This document shows, piece after piece, positions 40,640-49,848 of a DNA stretch of 64,000 nt (the first letter of the stretch is position 1; every line of letters starts with the position of its first letter). Source of the stretch: Pantoea sp. 18069 (GTDB lineage: Bacteria > Pseudomonadota > Gammaproteobacteria > Burkholderiales > Burkholderiaceae_C); contig NZ_CACSJA010000015.1 of NCBI RefSeq assembly GCF_902706035.1, positions 62,001 to 126,000 on the forward strand, written 5' to 3'. The translations under genes and the position numbers were made by a program. Below the pieces are notes generated by a model. That model was not told the origin of the DNA. It saw only the letters and a list, made by a program, of their open reading frames with translations, and did no database searches.

Positions 40640-42004
40640 ATGAACACGACCGCATCGGCAGATCGCTACGGTGACGTCGAAAAACTGCTGGACTCGGCCC
40701 TGCAGGATGACAAGGACAGCGGTGTCTATCGCTGCCGCCGCGACATCTTCACCGACCCCGCGCTTTTCGAGCTGGAGATGAAACACATCTTCGAAGGCAA
40801 CTGGGTCTATCTCGCGCACGAGAGCCAGATCCCCGAGATCAACGATTACTTCACCACCACCATCGGCCGCCAGCCGGTGGTCATCACCCGTGGCAAGGAT
40901 GGCAAGCTCAACGCCGTGATCAATGCCTGCGCCCATCGCGGCGCGATGCTGTGCCGCAAGAAGCATGGCAACAAGGGCAGCTTCACCTGTCCCTTCCATG
41001 GCTGGACCTTCAGCAACACCGGCAAGCTGCTCAAGGTCAAGGACGAGAAGACCACCGAGTACCCGGTGCAGTTCAACACGCAAGGCTCGCACGACCTGAA
41101 GAAGGTGGCGCGCTTCGAAAGCTACAAGGGCTTTCTCTTCGGCAGCCTGAACGCCGATGTGCTGCCGCTGGCCGATTATCTGGGCGAGACCCGGGTCATC
41201 ATCGACCAGATCGTGGACCAGGCGCCCGAGGGCCTGGAAGTGCTGCGCGGCAATTCCAGCTACACCTATGACGGCAACTGGAAGCTGCAGATGGAAAACG
41301 GCAGTGACGGCTACCACGTCAGCTCGGTGCACTGGAACTACGCCGCGACCATGGGCCGGCGCAAGGATGGCGGCACCAAGGCGGTCGATGCCAATGGCTG
41401 GAGCAAGAGCGTAGGCGGCGTCTACGGCTTCGAGCACGGCCACATCCTGCTGTGGACCCAAACCATGAACCCCGAAGTGCGTCCGGTCTACCAGCGCCGC
41501 GAGGAACTCCAGCAGCGCCTGGGCGAAGACACGGCGGACTTCATCGTCAGCCAGACGCGCAATCTGTGCCTGTATCCCAATGTCTACCTGATGGACCAGT
41601 TCTCCACGCAGATCCGGGTCACGCGCCCGATCAGCGTAGACAAGACCGAGATCACCATCTACTGCTTTGCCCCCAAGGGCGAAAGCGCCGAGGATCGCGC
41701 CCTGCGCATCCGCCAGTACGAGGACTTCTTCAACGTCTCGGGCATGGGAACGGCCGACGATCTGGAAGAGTTCCGCTCCTGCCAGACCGGCTATGCGGGC
41801 AAGGCAGCGCCGTGGAACGATCTGAGCCGCGGCGCGCCGCTGTGGGTCCAGGGGCCTGACGAGAACGCCCGGCGCATGGGAATGAAGCCGCTGATCAGCG
41901 GTGGGCGCAGCGAGGACGAGGGGCTGTTCGTGTGCCAGCACGACTACTGGGCCGACGCCATGCGCCGCGCGGTGCAGTGCGAACGCGAAGGAGGCCGGCC
42001 ATGA
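40640..42004 (+). CDS. benA: Benzoate 1,2-dioxygenase large (alpha) subunit
   Basis: 454 residues. The Rieske centre is Cys97-x-His99 and Cys117-x2-His120 (CAHRG; CPFHGW), with 17 residues between the pairs. The mononuclear iron site includes Asp223, His226 and His231 in DGYHVSSVH. With BenB and the reductase BenC it converts benzoate to the cis-dihydrodiol. Its stop overlaps the benB start (ATGA at 42001-42004). Broader toluate-type substrates cannot be excluded from sequence. Confidence 0.95.
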   Translation: MNTTASADRYGDVEKLLDSALQDDKDSGVYRCRRDIFTDPALFELEMKHIFEGNWVYLAHESQIPEINDYFTTTIGRQPVVITRGKDGKLNAVINACAHRGAMLCRKKHGNKGSFTCPFHGWTFSNTGKLLKVKDEKTTEYPVQFNTQGSHDLKKVARFESYKGFLFGSLNADVLPLADYLGETRVIIDQIVDQAPEGLEVLRGNSSYTYDGNWKLQMENGSDGYHVSSVHWNYAATMGRRKDGGTKAVDANGWSKSVGGVYGFEHGHILLWTQTMNPEVRPVYQRREELQQRLGEDTADFIVSQTRNLCLYPNVYLMDQFSTQIRVTRPISVDKTEITIYCFAPKGESAEDRALRIRQYEDFFNVSGMGTADDLEEFRSCQTGYAGKAAPWNDLSRGAPLWVQGPDENARRMGMKPLISGGRSEDEGLFVCQHDYWADAMRRAVQCEREGGRP

Positions 42005-42492
42005 GCGCGGACCACGCCAGCATCTGCGCCTTCCTCTACCGGGAAGCACGCCACCTCGACGACCGCGAATGGGAGCCATGGCTGGCGCTGTACGCGCCCG
42101 AAGCCGAATACTGGATGCCTGCCTGGGACGACGACGACCGGTTGACCGAGGACCCGCACAGCCAGATCTCGCTGATCTACTACCCGAACCGCAACGGTCT
42201 GGAGGACCGGGTCTTTCGCATCCAGACCGAGCGCTCGAGCGCGTCCATGCCCGAGCCGCGCACCAGCCACATGCTGAGCAACGTGGAGGTGCTGCAGGAC
42301 CGCGGCGAGCTGGTCGACGTGCGCTACAACTTCCATACGTTGAGCCACCGCTACAAGGTGACCGACCAGTTTTTCGGCACCATCTTCGCGACCTTGAAGA
42401 AGGCCGAGGACGGCAGCTATCTGATCCTGCGCAAGAAGATCGTCCTCAAGGACGACTACATCCGCCAGGTCATCGACATCTATCACATCTGA
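42001..42492 (+). CDS. benB: Benzoate 1,2-dioxygenase small (beta) subunit
   Basis: 163 residues from [20 protein letters not shown]; the frame begins earlier inside benA, but the ATGA overlap and the preceding GGAGGCCGGCC fix this start. It has the cystatin-like fold of ring-hydroxylating dioxygenase beta subunits, with [20 protein letters not shown] and [20 protein letters not shown]. It is structural in the alpha3-beta3 oxygenase. Confidence 0.95.
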   Translation: MSADHASICAFLYREARHLDDREWEPWLALYAPEAEYWMPAWDDDDRLTEDPHSQISLIYYPNRNGLEDRVFRIQTERSSASMPEPRTSHMLSNVEVLQDRGELVDVRYNFHTLSHRYKVTDQFFGTIFATLKKAEDGSYLILRKKIVLKDDYIRQVIDIYHI

Positions 42493-42508
42493 CGGGGAGG
42501 GATTGACG

Positions 42509-43528
42509 ATGACCAGCTATCGCATTGCCCTGAATTTCGAGGACGGCGTCACGCGCTTCATCGACTGCGGCGCCAACGAGAAGGTGCTTGATTCGGCGTT
42601 TCGCAACCGCATCAACCTGCCCATGGACTGCTCGGACGGCGTCTGCGGCACCTGCAAGTGCCGCGCCGAGGCGGGCAGCTATGACCTGGGAGACGAGTAC
42701 ATAGACGAGGCGTTGACGCAGGAGGAGGCCGGCGCGGGCCTGGTGCTGACCTGCCAGATGGTGCCGCGCTCCGACTGCGTGATCTCGGTGCCCATGTCGT
42801 CTACGGCCTGCAAGACCGCGACCGCGCAGTTCGCGGCATCGGTGGCGCAGGTGGCGCGCCTGGGCGACGCGGCCTACGAGCTGGTGCTGGATGTGCCGGG
42901 TGCGGCGCCGGTGTTTCTGCCCGGGCAGTACGTCAACATCGGCGTGCCGGGAAGTGCCCAGCACCGTTCCTATTCGTTCAGCTCCCTGCCGGGCGAAGGC
43001 CGCATGGGCTTTCTGGTCAAGCAGGTGCCGGGCGGGCTGATGAGCTCCTGGCTGGACGCCGCCCGGCCCGGGCAGGCGCTGGAGATGACCGGGCCGCTGG
43101 GCAGCTTCTATCTGCGCGCCGTGACACGGCCGCTGCTGCTGCTGGCGGGAGGCACCGGCCTGGCGCCGTTTCTCTCCATGCTCGAAGTCCTGGCCCGGCA
43201 GGGCACGGCCCAGCCCGTGCACCTGATCTACGGCGTCACGCGCGACCAGGATCTGGTGCTGGTGGACAGGCTCGTCGAATACGCGGGCCGCATCCCCGGT
43301 TTCACGTTCAGCACCTGCGTGGCCGATGCCGCGACCACGCACGAGCGCCAGGGCTATGTGACCCAGCACATGCCGGCGGCGGTGCTGCACGGCGGCAATG
43401 TCGATGTCTACCTGTGCGGCCCGCCGCCCATGGTGGATGCGGTGCACAAGCACTTCAAGTCCGCGGGCATCACGCCGGCGAATTTCCACTACGAAAAATT
43501 CACGCCCACCCAGGCGGTCGCGGCCTGA
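42509..43528 (+). CDS. benC: Benzoate dioxygenase ferredoxin reductase
   Basis: 339 residues from MTSYRIALNFEDGVTRFIDC; a TTG two codons earlier is less likely because GGGGAGG is eight bases before this ATG. The plant-type [2Fe-2S] domain has Cys41, Cys46, Cys49 and Cys82 (CSDGVCGTC; TCQMV). FAD binding follows (HRSYSFSSLPGEG) and then NADH binding (LLLLAGGTGLAPFLSMLEVL). It passes electrons from NADH to the BenAB Rieske centre. Confidence 0.95.
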   Translation: MTSYRIALNFEDGVTRFIDCGANEKVLDSAFRNRINLPMDCSDGVCGTCKCRAEAGSYDLGDEYIDEALTQEEAGAGLVLTCQMVPRSDCVISVPMSSTACKTATAQFAASVAQVARLGDAAYELVLDVPGAAPVFLPGQYVNIGVPGSAQHRSYSFSSLPGEGRMGFLVKQVPGGLMSSWLDAARPGQALEMTGPLGSFYLRAVTRPLLLLAGGTGLAPFLSMLEVLARQGTAQPVHLIYGVTRDQDLVLVDRLVEYAGRIPGFTFSTCVADAATTHERQGYVTQHMPAAVLHGGNVDVYLCGPPPMVDAVHKHFKSAGITPANFHYEKFTPTQAVAA

Positions 43529-43540
43529 ACGGAGACAGTC

Positions 43541-44314
43541 ATGAAGACATTTGAAGGCAAGGTGATGCTGGTCACCGGCGCGGCGCAGGGCATAGGCGAG
43601 CGCGTGGCCGAGCTGGCCGCGCAGCAGGGCGCGCGGCTGGCGTTGGTCGACCGTTCGCCGCTGGTGCAGGAAGTGCGCGCCCGGCTCGAGGCCGTCACCG
43701 AAGTGCTGGCCATGGAGATCGACCTCGAGCAGTTCGAGGGCGCGCAGCAGGCGGCGCAGCGCACCCACGCGAAGTTCGGCCGCATCGACATCCTGGTCAA
43801 CAACGTGGGCGGAACGATCTGGGCCAAGCCCTATGAGGAATACGCTGCGCAGGAGATCGAAGCCGAGGTGCGGCGCTCCCTGTTTCCCACGCTCTGGGGC
43901 TGCCGGGCGGTGCTGCCGTACATGCTAGAGCAGCAGCAGGGCGCCATCGTCAATGTCTCGTCTATTGCCACGCGCGGCGTCAACCGCGTGCCGTACGGCG
44001 CGGCCAAGGGCGGCGTGAACGCGCTGACGGCCTGCCTGGCGTTCGAGAACGGCGAGCGCGGCATACGCATCAATGCGGTCGCGCCCGGCGGCACCGAGGC
44101 GCCGCCGCGCCGGATTGCGCGCAACGCGGCCGAGCAGACGCCGGCGGAAAAGACCTGGTACCAGCAGATCGTCGACCAGACCGTGTCCAGCAGCCTGATG
44201 AAGCGCTATGGCTCGCTGGACGAGCAGGCCGCGGCCATTCTCTTTCTGGCGTCCGACCAGGCTTCCTACATCACGGGAACGGTGCTGCCCGTCGGTGGTG
44301 GCGACCAGGGATGA
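43541..44314 (+). CDS. benD: cis-Dihydroxycyclohexadiene-carboxylate dehydrogenase
   Basis: 257 residues, SDR family. TGAAQGIG (residues 12-19) binds NAD; NNVGG, the catalytic Ser of NVSSIATRG and the YGAAK pair complete the active site. It oxidises and decarboxylates the benzoate cis-diol to catechol, feeding catA. It starts 12 bases after benC. Confidence 0.94.
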   Translation: MKTFEGKVMLVTGAAQGIGERVAELAAQQGARLALVDRSPLVQEVRARLEAVTEVLAMEIDLEQFEGAQQAAQRTHAKFGRIDILVNNVGGTIWAKPYEEYAAQEIEAEVRRSLFPTLWGCRAVLPYMLEQQQGAIVNVSSIATRGVNRVPYGAAKGGVNALTACLAFENGERGIRINAVAPGGTEAPPRRIARNAAEQTPAEKTWYQQIVDQTVSSSLMKRYGSLDEQAAAILFLASDQASYITGTVLPVGGGDQG

Positions 44315-44360
44315 CGCGCCAGTGCTGCGAACGACAACAACCAAGACAACAGGAGACAAC

Positions 44361-45722
44361 ATGAAGACACTGGATGTGAACGAGGTGATTGACAACGCGC
44401 GCTTCACGCGCTTTCACTGGACGGTGATGTGGCTGTGCGCCACGCTGCTGATTTTCGATGGCTACGATCTTTTCATCTACGGCGTGGTGCTGCCCACGCT
44501 GATGCAGCATTGGCAACTCACGCCGGTGCAGGCGGGTGCGCTGGGCAGCTATGCGCTGTTCGGCATGATGTTCGGCGCCTTCATCTTCGGCCCGCTGGCC
44601 GACCGAATAGGCCGCAAGAAAGGCATTGCCATCAGCTTCGTGCTGTTCAGCCTGGCGACGTTTGCCAGCGGCTTCGCCTCGACCCCGACCGAGTTCGGCA
44701 TCTTGCGCTTCATTGCCGGTCTGGGCTGCGGCGGCCTGATGCCCAATGCGGTGGCGCTGATGAACGAGTACGCGCCCAAGCGCTCCAGAAGCACGCTGGT
44801 GGCCATCATGTTCAGCGGCTACTCGCTGGGCGGCGTGCTGTGCGCCGGCCTGGGCATCTACATGCTGCCGCGATTCGGCTGGCAGTCGATGTTCTTTGCG
44901 GCCGCCGCGCCGCTGGTGATCCTGCCCATCGTGCTCTGGAAGCTGCCGGAATCGGTGGGCTTCATGCTGCGCCAGGGCCAGCACGACAAGGCCCGCGCCA
45001 CGCTGCGCAAGATGGCGCCGCAACTGAAGCTGGATGCCGGCACGCAACTGGTGCAGTCCGGCAGCAAGGGCGCAGGCGCTCCCATGTTCGACCTGTTCAA
45101 GGAAAGTCGCAGTCTTGGCACGTTCTTGATCTGGCTGTCCTTCTTCTGCTGCCTGCTGATGGTGTACGCGCTGGGCTCCTGGCTGCCCAAGCTGATGGCC
45201 AACGCCGGCTACAGCCTGGGCTCCAGCCTGTCCTTTCTGCTGGCGCTCAATTTCGGCGGTGTGATCGGCGCCATTGCCGGCGGCTGGCTGGGTGACCGCT
45301 TCAGTCTGCCCAAGGTGATGGTCGGCTACTTCGCGCTGGGCACGGCATCGATTGCGCTGCTGGGCTTCAACAGCCCTATGCCGGTGCTCTATCTGCTGAT
45401 CGTGATTGCCGGTGCAACGACCATAGGCACGCAGATCCTGCTGTATGCCAACGCCGCGCAGTTCTATCCGCTGGCGATCCGCTCGACCGGCATTGGCTGG
45501 GCTTCGGGCGTGGGCCGCATCGGTGCGATTGTCGGCCCGCTGCTGGGCGGCTCGCTCATGGCGGCAGCGCTGCCGCTGAAGATGAACTTCCTGGTGTTTG
45601 CCATTCCCGGTCTGGTGGCCGCGCTGGCGATAGCCGTGTTCATGCTGGTCTATCGCCAGCGCGCGAAACCGGCCACGGCGGCCGGCCTGGCGCCCGCGGC
45701 CGGCGCGCGCACGCTGGCCTGA
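44361..45722 (+). CDS. benK: Benzoate MFS transporter BenK (aromatic acid:H+ symporter family)
   Basis: 453 residues, 12 predicted membrane segments. The start MKTLDVNEVIDNARFTRFHW and the acidic FDGYDLFIYG segment in the first helix are hallmarks of aromatic acid:H+ symporters; the loop GPLADRIGRKKG is the MFS A motif. It imports benzoate. AGGAGACAAC precedes the ATG directly. The open frame continues upstream into benD but without family similarity. Confidence 0.93.
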   Translation: MKTLDVNEVIDNARFTRFHWTVMWLCATLLIFDGYDLFIYGVVLPTLMQHWQLTPVQAGALGSYALFGMMFGAFIFGPLADRIGRKKGIAISFVLFSLATFASGFASTPTEFGILRFIAGLGCGGLMPNAVALMNEYAPKRSRSTLVAIMFSGYSLGGVLCAGLGIYMLPRFGWQSMFFAAAAPLVILPIVLWKLPESVGFMLRQGQHDKARATLRKMAPQLKLDAGTQLVQSGSKGAGAPMFDLFKESRSLGTFLIWLSFFCCLLMVYALGSWLPKLMANAGYSLGSSLSFLLALNFGGVIGAIAGGWLGDRFSLPKVMVGYFALGTASIALLGFNSPMPVLYLLIVIAGATTIGTQILLYANAAQFYPLAIRSTGIGWASGVGRIGAIVGPLLGGSLMAAALPLKMNFLVFAIPGLVAALAIAVFMLVYRQRAKPATAAGLAPAAGARTLA

Positions 45723-45743
45723 AAACGCCGCCTTGCCCACGCC

Positions 45744-46943
45744 ATGAGATTCAAGGACTTTTCCCTCAGCGCCTGGGTGGCCGGGGGGCTGGCGGTGCTG
45801 ATTTCGTACTGCGGGCCGCTGGTGATCTTCATCCAGGCCGCGCAGGCCGGTGGCATGGGAGCGCAGATGCTGAGCTCGTGGATCTGGGCGATTTCCCTGG
45901 GCGCCGGGCTCAGCGGCCTGCTGCTGAGCGTCTGGCTCAGGCAGCCCATCATCACGGCCTGGTCGGCGCCGGGAACGGCCTTGCTGCTGAGCCTTTTTCC
46001 GCAGATCTCCATGGCCGAGGTGGTGGGGGCCTACCTGACGGCGGCAATGCTGGTCATCGCCATCGGGGTGAGCGGTTGCTTCGAGCGCATCGTCCAGCTG
46101 ATTCCCAGAGGCATTGCGGCTGGAATGATGGCAGGCATCCTGTTCCAGTTCGGTGTCCAGGCGTTCCGGGCCAGCGCAGAACTTCCGCTGGTGGTGTTTG
46201 CCATGCTGGCGGCTTACCTGGTGGGGCGGCGCCTGTGGCCACGCTATGCCATCGTGCTGGTGGCCGGGGTCGGCCTTGCGGTGGCGACCCTGCTGGGGGA
46301 GACCCGGCTGCAGATGCTCGAGCCCGTGCTGGCCAGCCCGGTGTTCGTGGCGCCCGCCTTTGGCTGGAGCGCCTTCTTCAGCTTCACCGTGCCTTTGCTG
46401 CTGGTGAGCCTGACCGGGCAGTATCTTCCGGGCATGAGCCTGCTGCGGCTCGCGGGCTACCAGACACCGTCGCGCGCCGTGCTCGCCGGCACGGGCCTGG
46501 CTTCGCTGCTGGTGGCCTGCTTTGGCGGCATCTCCATCGTGCTGGCTTCCATCACTGCCGCGCTGTGCACCGGCAGCGACGCCCATCCCGATGCCCGCAG
46601 GCGCTATGTCGCCGGCATTGCCAACGGCATCTTCTATCTCGTCGGCGCGGCGTTTGCCGGCAGCATCGTGCTGTTGTTCAACGCTTTTCCTCCACCATTC
46701 ATTGCCGCGCTTGCGGGTCTGGCGCTGATTGGCGCGATTGCCAGCAACCTCGATCTGCTGGCGCAGGAGCGCGGCACGCTCGAGGCTTCGGTGATTGCCT
46801 TTCTGGCCACGGCGTCCGGCATGTCGCTGTTCGGGCTGGGCGCCGCATTCTGGGGCGTGGTGCTGGGCATCGCCAGCCACCTGGCGCTGCGCCCGCGCGC
46901 CATCGGCGCAAGCCATGCTTCTTCCGAAAGCCAACGTAAATGA
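45744..46943 (+). CDS. benE: Benzoate membrane transport protein BenE
   Basis: 399 residues and about 12 membrane segments, BenE family (related to the purine/sulfate-type carriers). It opens MRFKDFSLSAWVAGGLAVLI, then carries LRQPIITAWSAPGTALLLSL and GQYLPGMSLLRLAGYQTPSR. Its exact role in benzoate uptake is unclear in the family. Its stop overlaps the next gene's ATG (ATGA at 46940-46943), so the dynamin-like genes are translationally coupled to it. Confidence 0.9.
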   Translation: MRFKDFSLSAWVAGGLAVLISYCGPLVIFIQAAQAGGMGAQMLSSWIWAISLGAGLSGLLLSVWLRQPIITAWSAPGTALLLSLFPQISMAEVVGAYLTAAMLVIAIGVSGCFERIVQLIPRGIAAGMMAGILFQFGVQAFRASAELPLVVFAMLAAYLVGRRLWPRYAIVLVAGVGLAVATLLGETRLQMLEPVLASPVFVAPAFGWSAFFSFTVPLLLVSLTGQYLPGMSLLRLAGYQTPSRAVLAGTGLASLLVACFGGISIVLASITAALCTGSDAHPDARRRYVAGIANGIFYLVGAAFAGSIVLLFNAFPPPFIAALAGLALIGAIASNLDLLAQERGTLEASVIAFLATASGMSLFGLGAAFWGVVLGIASHLALRPRAIGASHASSESQRK

Positions 46944-48211
46944 CGCCATCCTTTCAGCGGCAGGACGCCGAACTTCAAATCCTGTGTGCGCTGCCCGGGC
47001 GTGCGCATGACCTGGCGCGCCTGGGCCTGCTGGCTGCGCCGGGGCGCGCGCCGGTGGTGACCGTGATCGGCAAGTACAACCATGGCAAGAGCCGCTTGCT
47101 CAACGAACTGATAGGCATGGCGGCGTTCAGCGTCGCGGACCGGCGCGAGACGCTGGTGCTCGGCGAGCGCTTGCATGCCGGCGTGTGCTGGCTGGATGCG
47201 CCCGGCCTGGATGCCGATGTCGACGCGGCCGATGACGGTCACGCGCTGCAGGCCGCGTGGCTGAAGTCGGATATCCGGCTGTTCGTGCATGCGGCCAAGG
47301 AGGGCGAACTCGATGCTGCCGAGCGCAGCCTGCTGGCCGCGCTGCGGTCCGACGCGCAGCGCTCGAAGCGGCAGACGCTGCTGGTCCTGACGCAGGTGGA
47401 TCAACTGGTGGACGAGGCGCAGCAGCAAAAGGTCATGCAGGCGATCGCGCTGCAGACCGCCGCGATGGCGCTGCATGCGGTGTCGTCGACACGCTATCGC
47501 CAGGGCGTGGACGCGGGCAAGCGCCTGCTGCTCGAGCGCAGCGGCATTCCCGCATTGCAGTCGGCGCTCAAGCGCGCGCTCGAGGGCGTGGCGGAGGCGC
47601 GCTGGCACGAGGCCATGCTGCTGTTCAACGAGATCCAGGCCGAATTGCTGCAGTTGCAGGCGGCGCGGCAATCGGCCTTGCAAGGCCTGTGCCATGAGCA
47701 GGTACAGCAGCGCCTGCGCTTCGACACCGACCTCATCGCCGTGCTGGACAAGGTGGCCGAAAGCATGCGCGCCGTGCTGGCGGCCCCCGGCCCGGACCAT
47801 TCGCTGACGCCGGACTCCTTTGCCAACCAGTTCAAGCTCACGCCTGGAAAGCTCGAACGCAACCGGCTGCAGGTGGCGTACTCGACAGCCTGTATTGAAA
47901 TCAATGCCGTCCTGCTCAAGCATGGAGCGACCGAATTGCCGCTGGCGCAGCAAACCTCGGTTCGCAGCCTGGACAGCGTGATGGTCGCCGTGATGGGGGT
48001 CTACGTGAAGTACCGGCGGGATCTGGGCGAGATTTTCTGCCAGGTGCCCGGCCGCGAGCGCCTGCTGCACGAGTTCAGCCGCTATTACGAAGCTTCAGTG
48101 GATCGCGTCGCGCTGGCGCGTTCGGTGGCCGCTGCCGGGCAGGCGCTGCGCGCCGCGGATCAGGCCTTGGCCGCACATGTCCGCTGCACGCCGTCCCGGG
48201 AGGCACCATGA
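46940..48211 (+). CDS. Dynamin-like GTPase, first of a pair, coupled to benE
   Basis: 423 residues. G1/P-loop GKYNHGKS at residues 44-51, a Thr near 71 that may serve as the G2 switch, G3 DAPG at 86-89 and G4 TQVD at 151-154 define a dynamin-type GTPase domain. The rest is helical (to about 410) with no clear membrane segment and ends in a basic RCTPSREAP. Bacterial dynamin-like proteins remodel or protect membranes, and several occur as side-by-side unequal pairs. The ATG overlaps the benE stop and its own stop overlaps the next GTPase start (ATGA). Function here is unknown. Confidence 0.82.
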   Translation: MTPSFQRQDAELQILCALPGRAHDLARLGLLAAPGRAPVVTVIGKYNHGKSRLLNELIGMAAFSVADRRETLVLGERLHAGVCWLDAPGLDADVDAADDGHALQAAWLKSDIRLFVHAAKEGELDAAERSLLAALRSDAQRSKRQTLLVLTQVDQLVDEAQQQKVMQAIALQTAAMALHAVSSTRYRQGVDAGKRLLLERSGIPALQSALKRALEGVAEARWHEAMLLFNEIQAELLQLQAARQSALQGLCHEQVQQRLRFDTDLIAVLDKVAESMRAVLAAPGPDHSLTPDSFANQFKLTPGKLERNRLQVAYSTACIEINAVLLKHGATELPLAQQTSVRSLDSVMVAVMGVYVKYRRDLGEIFCQVPGRERLLHEFSRYYEASVDRVALARSVAAAGQALRAADQALAAHVRCTPSREAP

Positions 48212-49794
48212 TGCCCGCCGACAGCCTGGAGCGGCAGCTGATCGATGTGCTGGATGCCATTGCGCTGCACAGGCCCGATCCGGGCGCGGCGCAAGGCCGG
48301 ATGGGGCGCTGGTTCAGCGAGCTGACCCAGGCCATGCGGACCCATAGCCTGCCAGGCCATGCCGCGCTGGGCGGTGATCATGCACTGGCGCAGCAGCGCG
48401 AAGCGCTCAATGCTGCGCTGACGTCCTGCATGGCCACCTGGGAGCGGCAGTGGCACAGGCTGGCGCCGGCGCAGGCGCTGGCGCAGTCGTTTGAAGATCA
48501 CGTCATGCTGCTGGTCTTCGGCAAGTTCAACGCGGGCAAGAGTTCGCTGTGCAATCTGCTGGCCGAGCGCTTTGCGGCCCATGGCCGCAGCGTGCATTTC
48601 TTTCGTCTGAGCGGCGGGCGCGTCGAAGATGTGCGCGGGCCCTTGCCCGAGGGCGCCACGGAGACCACGGCCTGCGTGCAGGGCGTGCGTCTGGGCGAAC
48701 GGCTGGTGTTGCTGGACACGCCTGGCCTGCATTCCGTCACGCCGGAAAATGCCGAACTCACGCAGTGCTTCACCGACAGCGCCGACGGCGTGCTGTGGCT
48801 CACCAGTTCCACCTCGCCGGGCCAGGTGCAGGAGCTCGGCGAGCTGGCGCGCGAGCTGCATCGCCACAAGCCCTTGCTGCCGTTGATCACGCGCAGCGAC
48901 GTCATCGAGGAGGATGAGGTCGATGGCGAGATCGTGAAACGGCTGCGCAACAAGAGCGCCGCCAATCGCCGCCTGCAGCAAGAGGATGTGCAGGCGCGCG
49001 CGCAGCAGAAACTGCAGGCCATGGGCGTGGCGCCGGCGCTGCTCAAGCCCGCGGTGTCGCTGTCGGCCCATGTGATTCGTGCACAGGGGCAGACGCCGCA
49101 GGCCTTGAGCGAGGGAGGCTTGACGCGGCTGTATGCGGCGCTGCTTGAAATCGTCGAGGCGGCGCTGCGCTACAAGCAGCGCAAGCCCGCGGAAGTGCTG
49201 CTGCACCATCTGGAAGAAACCGTGTTGCACGCGCTGGAGCAGCAGCTGTGCCCAGGGCTGGCGCTGCTGGGCCGGGATATCGTGCAGGAGCGAGAGCGGC
49301 TGCGCGCACTGCAGCCGCGGCTGGTGCAGCAGGTACTGCGCCAGGTGCTGCTGCAGCTTGCCGCGCTGCTGCAGCGCTGGGAGGCGACGCAGGACCTGGC
49401 CGGGCTGTGCGGGGAGATCGACGCCCTCGCGCAATCGGCGCTGGGCGATGAAATCGCGGCACGACTTGGCGGCTATGCGTGCGCCGGCATGGCCCCGCCC
49501 GAGCCGCTGCGCAGCTGTCTTCCGCCAGGCCTGGGGTACGAGGTCTTTTATGCAGACCAGGCCCCGGCACATGGCTGCGCGCAGGGCGCGGCGCCCATGT
49601 TTATCGGGCATGCGAGCCTGCATGCTGCGCTGCAGGACCTGGTTGGCGAGCGCGTCGCGCGCCAATGTGCACTGGCCCTGGCGCGCTGCCATGAGGCGCT
49701 GGATCAGGTCGGCACGGGCGTGCGCAGTCTGGAGGATTGCCTGCTGCGCCAGCGCGCGCCCTTGCTGCAGATCAGGGATGAGCTGAGAACGTGA
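48208..49794 (+). CDS. Dynamin-like GTPase, second of a pair
   Basis: 528 residues, longer than its partner. A helical N-terminal part (about 1-95, a neck/bundle component) precedes the GTPase domain: G1 GKFNAGKS at residues 105-112, G2 candidates in ATETTACVQ (about 150-158), G3 DTPG at 170-173, G4 TRSD at 228-231. Long amphipathic helices with Leu/Gln-rich stretches follow. Two tandem ATGs (48208 and 48211) are possible starts; the first gives the ATGA overlap with the upstream GTPase gene. The layout matches the large-plus-small pairs of bacterial dynamin-like proteins. No membrane segment is evident. Confidence 0.82.
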   Translation: MMPADSLERQLIDVLDAIALHRPDPGAAQGRMGRWFSELTQAMRTHSLPGHAALGGDHALAQQREALNAALTSCMATWERQWHRLAPAQALAQSFEDHVMLLVFGKFNAGKSSLCNLLAERFAAHGRSVHFFRLSGGRVEDVRGPLPEGATETTACVQGVRLGERLVLLDTPGLHSVTPENAELTQCFTDSADGVLWLTSSTSPGQVQELGELARELHRHKPLLPLITRSDVIEEDEVDGEIVKRLRNKSAANRRLQQEDVQARAQQKLQAMGVAPALLKPAVSLSAHVIRAQGQTPQALSEGGLTRLYAALLEIVEAALRYKQRKPAEVLLHHLEETVLHALEQQLCPGLALLGRDIVQERERLRALQPRLVQQVLRQVLLQLAALLQRWEATQDLAGLCGEIDALAQSALGDEIAARLGGYACAGMAPPEPLRSCLPPGLGYEVFYADQAPAHGCAQGAAPMFIGHASLHAALQDLVGERVARQCALALARCHEALDQVGTGVRSLEDCLLRQRAPLLQIRDELRT

Positions 49795-49803
49795 ACACGT
49801 TCT
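49786..49803. other. Perfect 18-bp palindrome spanning the GTPase stop codon
   Basis: AGAACGTG-AA-CACGTTCT has 8-bp perfect arms and includes the TGA at 49792-49794. No T tract follows. It lies between convergent genes and could be a compact hairpin at the transcript end or a protein-binding site. Confidence 0.5.
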
Positions 49804-49848
49804 GAGAACGGGCGCCCTCTGAAGGTCGCGGCACCCGCTGGGCGAAAG

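Noticed and set aside
44271..46949. 892-codon minus-strand frame opposite benK and benE
   Set aside because: Composition (Gln, Arg, His rich) is that of an antisense shadow of high-GC genes; the plus-strand transporters are clear.
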